A DNA stretch of 64,000 nt from Gonocerus acuteangulatus (GCA_946811695.1 OX328123.1:150316729-150380728), one strand, 5' to 3'; numbered from the stretch's first letter, positions 10,555 to 22,195 are shown. Notes: generated from the sequence alone by a model not told the origin. Made by a program: numbers and translations.

Positions 10555-10790
10555 TGTGTTTGTGCGTTCGTGATGCGGCTTCTTTATCCAGCGGCCTTGC
10601 CCCTACTTTCTGCCCAATATTTTGCCGGACTCCTGTCCGGCTTCTTCAGGCAATCATTCATCCTTGCTGGTTCCTTTCCCTTATCAACCAGCACCGATGA
10701 ATGACAGATAAAAGATTTCGGAGACGAATCCGGCAAAATATCGCCCAGAAAGTAGGAGCAAGGCCGCACATAAACACATGTAATTCCTAG
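10555..10790. repeat. palindromic hammerhead-like element (group D), copy 1
   Basis: Inverted arms GGCCTTGCCCCTACTTTCTG (10583) and CAGAAAGTAGGAGCAAGGCC (10747), next to a TA/TG microsatellite. On the minus strand it contains CTGAAGA, a perfect 7 bp stem GCCGGAC/GTCCGGC, and AAAATATT. Aligned to the palindrome at 53540-53790, both have the core, AATATT, GCCGCTGG/ACCGCTGG and GAAGCCG in order, so this is an old copy of the same family. The GAAA of the core has become CAAAA here. Confidence 0.6.
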
Positions 10791-10799
10791 CGAAACAAT

Positions 10800-10920
10800 T
10801 TAAGACGCCGAGCTGTCTACACCAACAGTACGCGGTCGGTCACCCATTCAGGTACTTTCCACGCCCGACGATGCTTAGCTTTGGAGATTGATGTAAGTAT
10901 TCAACGCTGTAAGTGTTCAA
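10800..10920 (-). mobile_element. 5S rRNA-derived SINE, copy 2
   Basis: The minus strand reads through 5S landmarks: AGCGTTGAATAC, CTCCAAAGCTAAGCATCGTC, GAATGGGTGACCGACCGCGT. This matches the other 5S-derived copies more closely than a functional 5S gene. The downstream body appears shortened (TGTAGACAGCTCGGCG). Confidence 0.7.
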
Positions 10921-11121
10921 TATTTGGACTGCAATTACCATGTATGATTTTGATAGTGTGTTAACATTATGAGTGCTTGAGAACAAATTGGCCGATTATC
11001 AGTCTGTGAAATGTTTTTTACAAAAAAAAGATTGAGTTTTTACAAAAAAAAAGAAAGAAAAAAATTACAAATATTTAAACCATATAGTTTAGATTTGTAA
11101 AAATGTTATATTTTATAAGTG
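10921..11121. other. no recognisable feature
   Basis: AT-rich with A-runs at 11022-11060. Confidence 0.4.
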
Positions 11122-11582
11122 TAGATCCTAAGTTGAAAACTAAGATGTTGTAGGTAGTTGGTAACAACTTTATTCAGTCTTCAATTATTTTATATTACAT
11201 TTTTGTTGTTGTAGAAACGTTTCAGTTATAAGCCATTTTCAATCTAATTATCTGTATGATTTTGCATTATTAGATCCTAAGTTGAAAACTAAGATGTTGT
11301 AGGTAGTTGGTAACAGCTTTATTCAGTCTTCAATTATTTTATATTTTATATTACATTTTTGTTGTTGTAGAAACGTTTCAGTTATAAGCCATTTTCAATC
11401 TAATTATCTGTATGATTTTGCATTATTAGATCCTAAGTTGAAAACTAAGATGTTGTAGGTAGTTGGTAACAGCTTTATTCAGTCTTCAATTATTTTATAT
11501 TTTATATTACATTTTTGTTGTTGTAGAAACGTTTCAGTTATAAGCCATTTTCAATCTAATTATCTGTATGATTTTGCATTAT
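11122..11582 (-). repeat. three tandem ~150 bp units (possible Penelope terminal repeats)
   Basis: Copies start with TAGATCCTAAGTTGAAAACT at 11122, 11271 and 11427 (periods 149 and 156; the later copies have a short TATTTTA-type insertion). On the minus strand each unit carries TGAAAATGGCTTATAACTG followed by AAACGTTTCTAC, a weak variant of the CTGA...GAAACGT motif in the Penelope-type ends elsewhere. The stem pairs poorly here, so the link is tentative. Confidence 0.8.
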
Positions 11583-11589
11583 TTTTTTA

Positions 11590-12419
11590 TAAATTATAAT
11601 CTTCAGATTATGTGCTTGTAAATTTGATATTATTTAGGAGGAAATTTAATTTTTTTAAATTGTATGGTTCGTGTCTCCATTATTACATGGATGATATTTT
11701 TATTACCTCAATTATTACATATTATTTTATATATTTGAGCCTGCTTCTGTAAAGGAGGACTAGATGTGCAAGACTGTTATTTTTTTTTCGCAATACCTCA
11801 ATTGCAAATTTATTATGTAAAAAAAATTGAACTAATTTTAAGGAATTTTGGTGGGTAGTTATATATCAGGACCTCGGAAGAGAAAGGGCGATTCAGGAAT
11901 TCCGGATGTTGGGAAATCCAAGTCAAAGTACCAAGTGCTTTAGGATAGCAAAGACAAATGTTTGCTCTATGGAATGCTGATTTATGGACCTGATTGAACG
12001 AGCATGCAATTGAAATTCAATGTTTTGATTAAACTTTTTACGAGTGATTTATGGGTAACAGAATTATAAGAGGGTAGTTTCAGCCTCGGGATTCGCACTT
12101 GAAATCGGACATTTAGTTTTTCATAGATGATGGTGCTATTCACTTTAACTTGAAACTGAGAGAGAACTAAAGCCGAACCAGAGGAACAAACGGATGCGTA
12201 CTCAGAAAATAAAATAAAAAAAGTCGATTTTTTTTAATCACCCTTTTTCTTCCAAGATCCTGACATAATAATCAACATTTCATCCCAAGAATATGAAGAT
12301 GCTAAATTCACTTGAAACTGCAAAACAAATTGCCAATTGTTCCTAAGGGTGCGTTTACACTACCAGTACAGGTTAAAATTCGTTGTCAATAATAAATATA
12401 CGTAGAAATAGAAAAATTT
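11590..12419. other. no recognisable feature
   Basis: AT-rich intergenic-looking sequence; no coding or repeat signature found. Confidence 0.45.
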
Positions 12420-12545
12420 ATGTTTCCTAGATGTCATTTGGAAACACCCATTACATTTGCGAGCATTAGGAATAAGTGCTCTGACTGGGGATGCTGATGG
12501 GTGAGGAGGCTGTGCAAGGGTTCGGGATATTATTACCTCCGATGG
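12420..12545 (+). repeat. dispersed repeat P1, copy 2
   Basis: Second copy of the repeat at 6720-6845. Contains GAGGAGGCTGTGCAAGGGTT and GGATATTATTACCTC, with a roughly 30 bp insertion relative to copy 1. Confidence 0.55.
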
Positions 12546-13235
12546 ACCATCACCAGGTATTGGGCATTAACATTAAGCGATACGCCGCCATGCGGAAAAT
12601 TTCGGGCCTACGACAAAGGGAACGTGCATTGTTTACAAATGTAAAGCTATGACAGTTGTAAAGTTATGACATGTGTTGTTCGTGTTTTTTTTTTTTTTTT
12701 TTTTTTGCTATTTAATAATTTCCCAACAGTTTTATGGCAAATTTGTCTTTTTAAAGACAACATGAACCTTTTCCTTTCACAAAGTAATTATTTTTAAACA
12801 ATATATGTAAGAGGTAGTGAAATAATTCACATTTATGCAACCTTCACTCTTGTGTGACTATAAACAGCTTGCAACCCATTTTACCCGAATTTGATTTAAT
12901 TTTAGAAATTCAGAAGGTATAGATATTGATGAACAAAAGTATGTACAAAGGAACTTCTTTGGCTATCTAGAAGCCTTAAGTAGTTTCAGGTGCATAGTTG
13001 AAGGTGAAGCAATTGTGAATGCACATCCATTACCTAAATACCTGTGGTATTTTGGAGAAGACCAACCAATCTATTAAGTTGTTTGCACTTGCACAAACAC
13101 ACTAATTAGGAATGGCTGTATTAAATTTAAATGAGTGTATTACTTCATATTTGATACATATGACCCCTTTCATAAATATTACGGTGCCTTTTGATAAAGT
13201 ATATTTACATAATTTAATTACAACCTTAATAAGTA
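12546..13235. other. no recognisable feature
   Basis: Contains a T-run at about 12687-12706. The rest is AT-rich with no identifiable element. Confidence 0.4.
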
Positions 13236-13237
13236 AA

Positions 13238-13650
13238 TGAAATGGTTCATGTAATATGTGAAATAGAGATTCAAAGAAATTTTGAAATATTTTCTCAATT
13301 TTTAAGTTGTTCATGATTTGTTGGTGTTCAATAATATGCAATATTTATTATAAAATAAATTTATTGTATTCAAATCTTTTCACAATGGTATGAAATTATA
13401 TTTACATCAGTTATAATTTGCAAATAATGTAAGCAATAATTAAAATTTGTGATCAGAAACGATTCAAAACTAAAAAAAATAATGGTGCATGTAATATGTG
13501 AAAATAAAGATTTTGAAGTATTTTTTTTCAATTTTCAAATTGTTCATGATTTATTGGTGATCAATAATATGCAATATTTATTATAAAATACATTTATTGT
13601 ATTCAAAGCTATTCACAATGGTATGAAATAATATTTACATCACTTTTGCT
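13238..13650. repeat. direct duplication, ~170 bp units about 240 bp apart
   Basis: 13238-13410 and 13478-13650 share TCATGTAATATGTGAAA / GCATGTAATATGTGAAA, AATAATATGCAATATTTATT, ATTTATTGTATTCAAA and CACAATGGTATGAAAT in order. This looks like an old local duplication. Confidence 0.75.
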
Positions 13651-13911
13651 TATCCATCACAATAACAACTCACAATAACTCACTGTTAGTCCAATATTCT
13701 TACATATTTGAGTACAACAATAAAATAGAGCTTCCAAAAACCCTGTTTCTTGATGAAAACACTAATATTAACGTGAAATAGAACCACAACAACTGAGAAA
13801 ACACTTGTTATCAGCAATCACTATGTACGAATGTCACAGGTTACCCTTTGTATACCGCCATTTTGACGACAGTGGCGCCGCCATCGGTAATGTTAATTCC
13901 CAATAGAGTAA
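13651..13911. other. no recognisable feature
   Basis: AT-rich sequence followed by a less AT-rich stretch at 13850-13900; nothing identifiable. Confidence 0.4.
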
Positions 13912-14237
13912 ACTCTATGAGGGACAAAAACACAGATTATGAGACAAATTGAAATTTTATGAGGGACAAATTCAAGGTCTGCCATCTTAACTGTAACAGC
14001 TGTTCTGTTATCGTCCTAGCAACGCATCGTGCCTAGGCTTGCCTGCTCTAACCAACTAAAAATTCAAGCCCCTCTAAAAATACTTAAAAATTTGAATATC
14101 AAGAAATCCTTTATTTGCGAGTGTTTACGTTCTAAAGGGAGTGGCTATGCAAATTTCAAAGTTTTCTGTTATGTGGTATGGGCTGGGCGATGATAGGACA
14201 GTGATTGAATGGTTTTTGGCAAATAAATGTATAGTAC
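13912..14237 (+). mobile_element. dispersed repeat P2, copy 2
   Basis: Same order of blocks as 7365-7714 (CTCTATGAGGGACA, TCGTCCTAGCAACGCA, GTGCCTAGGCTTGCC, GGGCTGGGCG). The tandem GAGT tail of copy 1 has decayed. Confidence 0.55.
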
Positions 14238-14797
14238 ATTTTGCAAAGCCGCGAATACTGTGTAACTTTTATTATTGTTAGGACAATAAAGGAAATTTAA
14301 TTAGAAATATTTTGACGCCTTGAGAAGGTCTATATCATGAATTCTTTTATAATTATGAGCGAATTAAAAAAACAAAACAAAAAAAAAACATGATTTTTAG
14401 TATAATGTTTTTGAATTTTTCGATTTACTCATACTTCAATTCTTCTAGTTTTAGTTCTCACGAAAATATTTTCACAAGAATTATCAATCCCCCTCACAGG
14501 AAGAGACGATCCCTGGACTCCTAAAGGATTCAATCCACAGGACGAGGAACACCCAACAGGAAGTCAAAGAGTCAATAGAAGCACTACAACCAATTAGCTG
14601 ACAGTCCAGCTCTGCAACAATAATCTACTTAATCAAGGATAAGTATTTAAATTAAAGAAAGGAAAAAAAAAATCCCATTAATAAATAAGAAATAATTGGG
14701 CTGATGACGTGCATCCTGAGGGACTCCTGATACAATAGGCCTGACATTGTTCGTCTTCCTTCCTCTTGAAGCCTGTCTTTGTCGTAGCCAATTTCAA
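14238..14797. other. no recognisable feature
   Basis: AT-rich with A-runs; no recognisable element. Confidence 0.4.
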
Positions 14798-14845
14798 TAT
14801 TTTAGCGCGTTTCCTTCCTTCTAATAGGGAAGAAAGCCCGTTTTG
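14798..14845 (+). repeat. family Y terminal hairpin
   Basis: TTTTAGCGCGTTTCCTTCCT and, after a short loop, AGGGAAGAAAGCCCG. This is the hairpin end of the Y family, with partial complementarity between the two arms. Confidence 0.45.
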
Positions 14846-14885
14846 ACGTAGAACCATATCACATAATAATAAATAAAGGTTTTTC

Positions 14886-15000
14886 CGTGGTCTGTGACGA
14901 ATAGGTTGCGCAAAAGCCGGCATATTATAATAGTGTGATCTGTGCAACGGGCTTCCATCCTTATAAGGAGGGAAGAATATATGGAAAGCTGTACCAGTAA
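14886..15000 (+). repeat. dispersed repeat P3, copy 2
   Basis: Matches 8517-8625 (GCCGGCATATTATAATAGTG, CGGGCTTCCATCCTTATAAG, GAGGGAAGAATATAT). It lacks a short segment between the two blocks. Confidence 0.6.
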
Positions 15001-15250
15001 GAAATATTTATTTATAATATTTTTATTTATATACGTACTCATAAATATTTTGTCCTAATTTATCCAAGTGTGTTTTATTAATACATCTATTATTTTGTTT
15101 TTTAGAATTTCCAGGTCAACTCTAATATGACTCAGCTTTACGCATCTTTTCGGGACTTAGCTCATTTTCAATGGCTAATATTAATAGCATACTAATTTAC
15201 GTTTCCATAATGTTTATGAGTAGACAAAATAATTTTTGTACTGGTTAAAT
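15001..15250. other. no recognisable feature
   Basis: AT-rich with no identifiable structure. Confidence 0.4.
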
Positions 15251-15995
15251 CGCAGCCTTACCCGAAGCGTTGCTATACTCAGTTTTCAGCAGTACCAGCC
15301 TTGTCCGTAGTGTGGATTTGCTGGTAGCAAGGCCTTCCCCGTAGCGTGGTCTTGCCTGTAGTGTAGCTTTGCTGGTAGCGAAGCGTTCTCCGTAGCATAT
15401 ACTTATACGTAGCCTTGCTCGTAGTGTGGCTTTGCTGTTAGGGTGGTCTTGTCCGTAGCATAAACTTAAACGTAGTCTTGCACGTTGTGTGGCTTGGCTG
15501 GTAGCCTGGCCTTGCCCGTAGGGTAGCTTTGCTGGTATCGAAGCGTTCTCCGTAGCATATACTTATACGTAGCCTTGCTCGTAGTGTGGCTTTGCTGGTA
15601 ACGTGGCCTTACCGTAGCATAAACTTATGCGTAGCCTTGCCCGTAGTTTGGCCTTTTCCGTATCATAAACTTATACGTAGCCTTGCTCGTAGTGTGGCTT
15701 TGCTGTTAGGGTGGTCTTGTCCGTAGCATAAACTTAAACGTAGTCTTGCCCGTTGTGTGGCTTGGCTGGTAGCGTGGCCTTGCCCGTAGGGTAGCTTTGC
15801 TGGTAGCGTGGCCTTACCGTAGCATAAACTTATACGTAGCCTTGCCCGTAGTGTAGCTTTGATGGTAGCATAGCCTTGTGCGTAGCATAAACTTATACGC
15901 AGCCTTGCCCGTAGTGTAGCTTAGATGGTAGCATAGCCTTGTCCGTAGTGAGGCCTCGTCCGTATCATAACCATGCCCGTAGTGTGGCCTTCACA
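15251..15995. repeat. degenerate tandem repeat with GTAGNNTGGCCTTGC words
   Basis: Irregular array built from words of about 20 bp such as CCGTAGTGTGGCTTTGC, TGGTAGCGTGGCCTT and CCGTAGCATAAACTTATACG. These combine into longer units repeated several times (e.g. the block at 15385-15460 recurs near 15548 and 15655). Divergence between units suggests an older array than the satellites downstream. Confidence 0.8.
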
Positions 15996-16470
15996 TATCG
16001 TCCTCGATATCTCAAATATCCCATATTTATGTTTTATTCCTATAGAGAGGGAGGAAACACTCTACAAACCCGAGGCCATAGTAAATTTCGGATGGATATG
16101 AATTGTTCCGTCAATAAGGATACTTGTTTCTTGTAACGAGATTTCGCTCAATTTCGTTTCTTGGTTGGCTTTTTGTGGGGGATGGTTTTATGAAGCCTTT
16201 TGAGGGGGATAGCGGTGAGCGGAGATTTTTTACCTTCTGCCGGTAGGTTGAAGTGGCGAAGGGGGGTTTAGGAGCCACTCTCGTGAAAAACTGATTTCAC
16301 AGGTAACAAAGCCCTAGAGAGGGAAGGTGGGGGTAAAGATGGGATCGATGACTGGTTGCTATGGTTACCCCGGGGCTCCCCGGGCCCTGGAGGGGGGGGG
16401 GGAAACAAGTTCCGCTATTCTACTCCTTACTACCAACGTAGCAGTATGTAAACAAAAACAATACTTAATA
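15996..16470. other. no recognisable feature; locally G-rich
   Basis: The stretch 16170-16410 is unusually G-rich for this window, with several G-runs and CCCCGGGGCTCCCCGGGCCC near 16369. No coding or RNA feature recognised. Confidence 0.4.
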
Positions 16471-16474
16471 CGAA

Positions 16475-16557
<83 letters not shown>
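16475..16557. repeat. (TA)n microsatellite
   Basis: About 80 bp of pure TA dinucleotide. The ORF reading into it is not a gene. Confidence 0.95.
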
Positions 16558-16559
<2 letters not shown>

Positions 16560-16561
<2 letters not shown>

Positions 16562-17195
16562 GTAAACATCATGTGAGTTTTGGTAAAAAAAATAAATCCT
16601 TCAATAAAATATTTCACTACAAAAGTATGGTTAATTAATAAATAAAGCCCCTGACAGATACTTCTTAATTTTTACTCGTTTCCTTAATGCTACTGGCTGT
16701 TAGTATATGCTGCATTCCTAAAGAAAAAGCTTAAAAAAAACTTTATAAATAAAAAATAAACGTACCCCATTTTGCTGTAATATATTTGTATTGAATAGCT
16801 GCCTCAGTTATTATTATTTATTTTTATCTGGGGTAAACAAATAAACAAAAATTATTTTTATTTTGGGGCAATAATGAAATTTTTGTTACACAGTGGAAAG
16901 AAGAAAATAATTATTTACCAATTACTCGTCTTGCCTCAGCTTGATAGATAGATAGATATGGAGTTTGGCGCTCTACTACGAGGTTGCACATTCCAATATA
17001 TTGGCTCGAAAGGTTTATAAATGTTTGCTTTAGGTATTTAATTAAATTTTGAGACGTCTGTGAGTTTGTGGGATAGGTGTAGTTCTTTGCCTGTGCGTAA
17101 TGGTGTTATGCTTTGTTTAGTTACAGATTATTGAAAATAATTAGTTACAGATTATATAATTTATTAGATAAAGACCACTACAATCATTATCCTAA
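16560..17195. other. no recognisable feature
   Basis: AT-rich with a short GATA run near 16945. Confidence 0.4.
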
Positions 17196-17199
17196 AATA

Positions 17200-18324
17200 C
17201 AATATGGCAATTATATTTTAAACCAAGACTATTATGATTTAAACTAAGACTATGGCAATTATATTTTAAACCAAGACTATTATGATTTAAACTAAGACTA
17301 TGGCAATTATAATTTAAACCAAGACTATTATGATTTAAACTAAGACTATGGCAATTATAATTTAAACCAAGACTATTATGATTTAAACTAAGACTATGGC
17401 AATTATATTTTAAACCAAGACTATTATGATTTAAACTAAGACTATGGCAATTATAATTTAAACCAAGACTATTATGATTTAAACTAAGACTATGGCAATT
17501 ATAATTTAAACCAAGACTATTATGATTTAAACTAAGACTATGGCAATTATAATTTAAACCAAGACTATTATGATTTAAACTAAGACTATGGCAATTATAT
17601 TTTAAACCAAGACTATTATGATTTAAACTAAGACTATGGCAATTATATTTTAAACCAAGACTATTATGATTTAAACTAAGACTATGGCAATTATAATTTA
17701 AACCAAGACTATTATGATTTAAACTAAGACTATGGCAATTATATTTTAAACCAAGACTATTATGATTTAAACTAAGACTATGGCAATTATAATTTAAACC
17801 AAGACTATTATGATTTAAACTAAGACTATGGCAATTATATTTTAAACCAAGACTATTATGATTTAAACTAAGACTATGGCAATTATATTTTAAACCAAGA
17901 CTATTATGATTTAAACTAAGACTATGGCAATTATATTTTAAACCAAGACTATTATGATTTAAACTAAGACTATGGCAATTATATTTTAAACCAAGACTAT
18001 TATGATTTAAACTAAGACTATGGCAATTATAATTTAAACCAAGACTATTATGATTTAAACTAAGACTATGGCAATTATATTTTAAACCAAGACTATTATG
18101 ATTTAAACTAAGACTATGGCAATTATAATTTAAACCAAGACTATTATGATTTAAACTAAGACTATGGCAATTATATTTTAAACCAAGACTATTATGATTT
18201 AAACTAAGACTATGGCAATTATAATTTAAACCAAGACTATTATGATTTAAACTAAGACTATGGCAATTATAATTTAAACCAAGACTATTATGATTTAAAC
18301 TAAGACTATGGCAATTATAATTTA
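17200..18324. repeat. 48 bp satellite, about 23 copies
   Basis: Unit made of two related halves: a 27 bp half with GGCAATTATATTTTAAACCA and a 21 bp half with TATTATGATTTAAACTAAG. Copies are nearly identical; the main variation is ATATTTTAAA versus ATAATTTAAA. The array is interrupted by a LINE at 18325-18910 and resumes at 18911-18975. Confidence 0.95.
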
Positions 18325-18673
18325 TGAATGGGAAGAAAATTGGCTGAAGAGTGAATGTAAATTAAGAGAAATTAAGAACACGACCAAAGCCTGGGTAACA
18401 GAATCATTCACTCGACAAGACCAAGTAATTTTATGCAGACTACGTATAGGCCACACCCGACTTACCCACTCATACTTACTGGAGAGAAAGGAAAGACCAA
18501 TGTGTAGACTATGCAACAGAACATTAACTGTAAAACATATCCTGACGGACTGTAGACAACGCAGCAACTTAACCATTCCTCATGACTTACATGACTTACT
18601 GACAGAAGGTAGTCCGTACGTTCAAACACTTCTAACATATTTAAAGTATACACACATTCACTCGAAAACATAA
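18325..18673 (+). pseudogene. LINE ORF2 C-terminus: RNase H end and CCHC knuckle
   Basis: This is the C-terminal part of a LINE polyprotein, truncated at its 5' end by the insertion itself. The open frame reaches back to an ATG at 18308, but those first codons are satellite, so the element contributes roughly 115 residues. The segment runs through W-rich EWEENWLKSE and the conserved RLRIGHTRLTHSYLL to a zinc knuckle CRLCNRTLTVKHILTDC (C-x2-C-x7-H-x4-C). The same tail occurs in the copies near 24.8, 33.6, 52.1 and 55.3 kb, so it is a family hallmark. It has no promoter or start of its own and is not expected to make a functional enzyme. RNase H-bearing LINE clades include I and some R1-like lineages; I cannot assign the clade. 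Confidence 0.88.
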
Positions 18674-18910
18674 CTATATGTCATTTTTAATGGAAACATT
18701 TTATTCTTTATTATTTTATTGTATATAATATTTTTATATATATATATTTTTTTTTAATTTTATTCCTTTTTTTTTCTTAATACTTTTAGTTACCTTCGTT
18801 TATTTTATAACCAACTGACTATCACTTGACTACCAACTGACTGACTTTGATTCTGCCGTTCTTATGAGGTCGTCGCCCTTGTTGCGAAACTCAACAACAA
18901 TAAATGAATA
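18325..18910 (+). mobile_element. 5'-truncated LINE inserted in the satellite
   Basis: Flanked by a 12 bp target duplication AATTATAATTTA (18313-18324 and 18911-18922), both copies lying in satellite sequence. It carries the end of the ORF (see the CDS entry), about 235 bp of 3' UTR with GTCGCCCTTGTTGCGAAACT, and a short AATAAATGAATAA tail instead of poly(A). The satellite existed before the insertion. Confidence 0.92.
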
Positions 18911-18975
18911 AATTATAATTTAAACCAAGACTATTATGATTTAAACTAAGACTATGGCAATTATAATTTAAATTA
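18911..18975. repeat. 48 bp satellite, continuation after the LINE
   Basis: One to two further copies of the 48 bp unit directly after the LINE target duplication, in phase with the main array. Confidence 0.92.
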
Positions 18976-19097
18976 AGAGAAGTATAATAGCCTCAGCTTG
19001 AGGCAGCGGCTGAGGGTTTTCCTATTTTGTGACATGATAAGACAGAACCAGTTATCAAAGTTTCTTTGGGTCTGACAAGGATCGTCTTCATGGGTAG

Positions 19098-19206
19098 CTT
19101 TTAGCGCGGTCCCTTCCCCTACCCTTACGACGCAATCCGGAAGTGCCGACTAGAAAATGTCTCGTTTCAGACACTATAGATCACGAAAATATTGGTGGTT
19201 CAAACT

Positions 19207-19266
<60 letters not shown>

Positions 19267-19665
19267 AGTGTGTGTTTGTCTGTTCGCTCTCTCCCGGCTC
19301 AAAAATGATCCGATTTTGATGAAATTTGGTGCAAAAATCTCTCTTGTAATTTCACAGGTCGAGTTCGTTAACCAGCAGAATCGGCCCACTGGAACATGTT
19401 TTTTTGGGGAAATTCGCGCGAAAACAATCGGAACGTATACGTTTTCGAGTTCATATGCTTGCAGGTACTCGTTTTATAAGTTCATTAGTAGAGGGAAACG
19501 AATGAAACCATTTTCAAAGCGACATATATATAACCGTTTACGAGAAACATTGATACGGAAACATTTCCACACTAATTTTCAGTTTAGGTATTCAGAAATG
19601 ATTGATTCAGTTGAAACTTGTTCGAGATATTTGAGATTCATCTAATCTAAGATAGTTAATTATTG
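19098..19665 (+). mobile_element. family Y element, partial copy
   Basis: Starts TTTTAGCGCGGTCCCTTCCC and continues with GACGCAATCCGGAAGTGC, GGTGGTTCAAACTTG, a TA then TG microsatellite (about 19208-19280), TGTCTGTTCGCTCTCTC and ATGATCCGATTTTGATGAAA. It shares this order with the complete copy at 59508. The ORFs crossing it (19268-19645 plus, 19174-19389 minus) translate the repeat and lack domains. Confidence 0.65.
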
Positions 19666-20004
19666 GTTCCGTACTAAGTACAAAACGGGCACCCAACAAC
19701 AAGTCTTGTTGTTCATTCGGAAACTCATTATTTAGGTAATCAAATGAATCGTATCGGTAAAGACAACGTTCATTTGATGGTTAAGAAACATTTAGACGCC
19801 TCATAACATTCTTATAAACATGCCTATTATTTACCTATGTACCTACATAAATAAAGTTACATTAGTTAGACTTGAAATTAATAAATGACAGACAAGGACA
19901 CGAGGGAATTTCTAAAGTGATCCGACTAGAAGACAATATATGTATACAGGGTGTGCCCAAAATAAACAGCCAAACTTCGGGATTCGATAGAGGATGAAAA
20001 AAGT
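19666..20004. other. spacer with ACAGGGTG-type terminus
   Basis: TACAGGGTGTGCCCAAAATA near 19947 resembles the terminus of an arthropod DNA transposon and the inverted end at 10531. No partner was found nearby. Confidence 0.35.
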
Positions 20005-21057
20005 CCGTCACGCAGTAGCTGCATAACTAAGCACTTTCCTCAGAATTTGGGTAGTGTAGACTGCTTTCCAGAAAAATTTGCTTAAAATATCCTACATAAA
20101 TAAAATAAAAACGTGAATAGTTCTCATTTTGTAATGAGTAACTGATCAATTATTAATTTTCATCCAGAGTTATGTTTACACATGGTACCTACTACACTAC
20201 GTAATAAATACAAAAATCCTCATATTATCGTATTTTGATCTAACGCAGGAACAGGATCACTAGTCACTCTAGTGGTAGAAAGCGCTCCTTGCGGCGGCTT
20301 TGTGAACCTACGTCTGCCGGCTTTTCTATTCAAATATATTACAAATTAAACCCCCGCTTTCCGATTGACCGATTCAGCTCATTTTTACAACACTTCTTTC
20401 TCATGAGTTACCCACGACGTATACAGCGTTTCGTTACACTACAGCAGAAATTACGACCGGTATGAGTATATTAGGAATTTGGGTCCGGAGTAAACCCCCC
20501 CTTCTAATGAACCGATTTAGTTTCTTTTTACAACACATATTTACCTGTAGATTACCACTACGAATACCGAGTTTCGTCGAAATATACCAAAAATCACGGC
20601 TGGTAGTGGCGAATTGGTATTGTGGGTCCGGAGTAAACCCCCCCTCCTAATGAACCGATTTCGTTTATTTTTACAACACATATTTACCTGTGGATTAGCA
20701 CTACGAATACCGAGTTTCGTCGAAATATACCAAAAATCACGGCTGGTAGTGGCGAATTGGTATTGTGGGTCCGGAGTAAACCCCCCCTTCTAATGAACCG
20801 ATTTAGTTCATTTTTATATTTCACTTTTCTCTCTATATTAACACTACGAATACCAAGTTTCGTTGAAATATAACAAATATTACGGCTGACATAGTCAAAT
20901 AAGTGTTTTGGGTTCGGGGTAAACCCCCCCTTCCGGTGGACCGACTTTGGTGGTTAACGAACTCGTTCAATCGTTTGCTAATTTAATGCTATAAACCTAG
21001 TTTCGTGACGAAAAAACAAAAACTCTGGCCGCTATCGTGTTAACAGACATTGTTAAA

Positions 21058-21114
<57 letters not shown>

Positions 21115-21247
21115 TATATATAAATTTTAACGGGGGTCATTTTCGGTGTCTACTAGGTAGGATCGATAAAGATTTGAAGAAATTTTTCAAAAATTCCGTC
21201 ATGAGTCCAACCTCAATAGCTACTTTCCTTCGGAGGAAAGTGCTAAA
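20005..21247 (+). mobile_element. family X element, copy 1
   Basis: Starts AAGTCCGTCACGCAGTAGCT with the subterminal word AGCACTTTCCTC (20031). It continues through a non-coding left part, two to three tandem ~140 bp modules (AACCGATTTAGTTTCTTTTT, CACTACGAATACCGAGTTTC, AAATCACGGCTGGTAGTGGC) and a (TA)n tract at about 21061-21111. It ends in a hairpin CTTTCCTTCGGAGGAAAG followed by TGCTAAAA. Near the right end the subterminal word recurs inverted. The layout (subTIRs, internal tandem repeats, microsatellite, terminal hairpin, no coding) resembles Helentron-associated elements such as DINE-1. No target duplication. Confidence 0.85.
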
Positions 21248-21604
21248 AGAAAGAAAAAAACTCCTTTGGTATTTTTCTCGTTTTTGCTTCGTTTCCGAGA
21301 AAAACGCAAAAAAACTAAAACATAATTAAGAAAAGGAAATCTTTCATAAGGCATATATAAAAATCGTTGAAGATATATCTTTCACCTCTACCCACCCACC
21401 TCCCCCTCTCCCAAAAAATAAACAAATAAAAATCTTCTTGGTCTAAAGCATTAACTGACGCAATGTAAAGCTGCTGTAAAGTTGAACATAATTAAAAATA
21501 GCTACTTTCCTTCGGAGGGAAGTGCTAAAAAGCAAAACAAAAAAACTTTCAATTCTTAATAGAAAATAATTTTTCAATTCTTAAAACAGTTTAACATTTA
21601 ACAC
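21248..21604. other. spacer with extra family X hairpin end
   Basis: A second X-type end lies at 21498-21533 (ATAGCTACTTTCCTTCGGAG, GGAAGTGCTAAAA). The rest is AT-rich, with a pyrimidine tract near 21385-21415. Confidence 0.45.
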
Positions 21605-22195
21605 TGGACGCATACATAATTAATAAAAAAATAATAATTTCTTCTTCTAATAATTTCTAAAAATCAATTTAAAAACTGTTCAGAGGTTTGGCCCCTTGCA
21701 GCAATACAGGCATCATATCGCACATTGACAGACTGGATGACATTTGTACATTGCTCTGCTGTAATCTCTTCCCAGGCCCATCTGATGCAACGGATGAGGT
21801 ACTCCCTTGACCCAATGGGCTGCCAGTAGACTAAATCGACAGTTACCCCATATGGGAGGACCAAACTAAATTTGTTGGAGAGTAACCATCTATGGCGTGG
21901 TGGGCCGGTATTTTGGCCGGCTCGATCTTCAGAACTCACGCCCTTGGATTTCTTAGCATGAGGACACATTAAAGATTTGGTCTACAGGGAGCACATTGAC
22001 TCGAGGGATACGTCGCATCAGATGGGCCAGGGAACAGATTACAGCAGGTCAATGCACAAATGCCAACCAGTATGTCAATGTGCAATGTGATTCCTGTAAT
22101 GCTGCAAGGGGCCAAACCTCTGAATAGTTCTTGAATAGATTGTCAGGAATTAATATAAGAAGAAATTATTATTTTTTTAAATTAATTATGCGCCC
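21605..22195. mobile_element. foldback DNA transposon relic, ~185 bp arms
   Basis: Arms 21605-21790 and 22010-22195 are inverted copies: GAGGTTTGGCCCCTTGCAGC pairs with GCTGCAAGGGGCCAAACCTC. Minus-strand translation of the left arm and plus-strand translation of the right arm give the same peptide tail (WAWEEITAEQCTNVIQSVNV / RWAREQITAGQCTNANQYVN, then ARGQTSE). A W..I....C/L..V.......C.AARG-like tail recalls the C-terminus of Tc1/mariner-type transposases, but the match is too short to be sure. Confidence 0.5.

Noticed and set aside
16170..16410. G-rich stretch as a CpG island or promoter
   Set aside because: Short, no coding sequence nearby, and no promoter elements that I can support.
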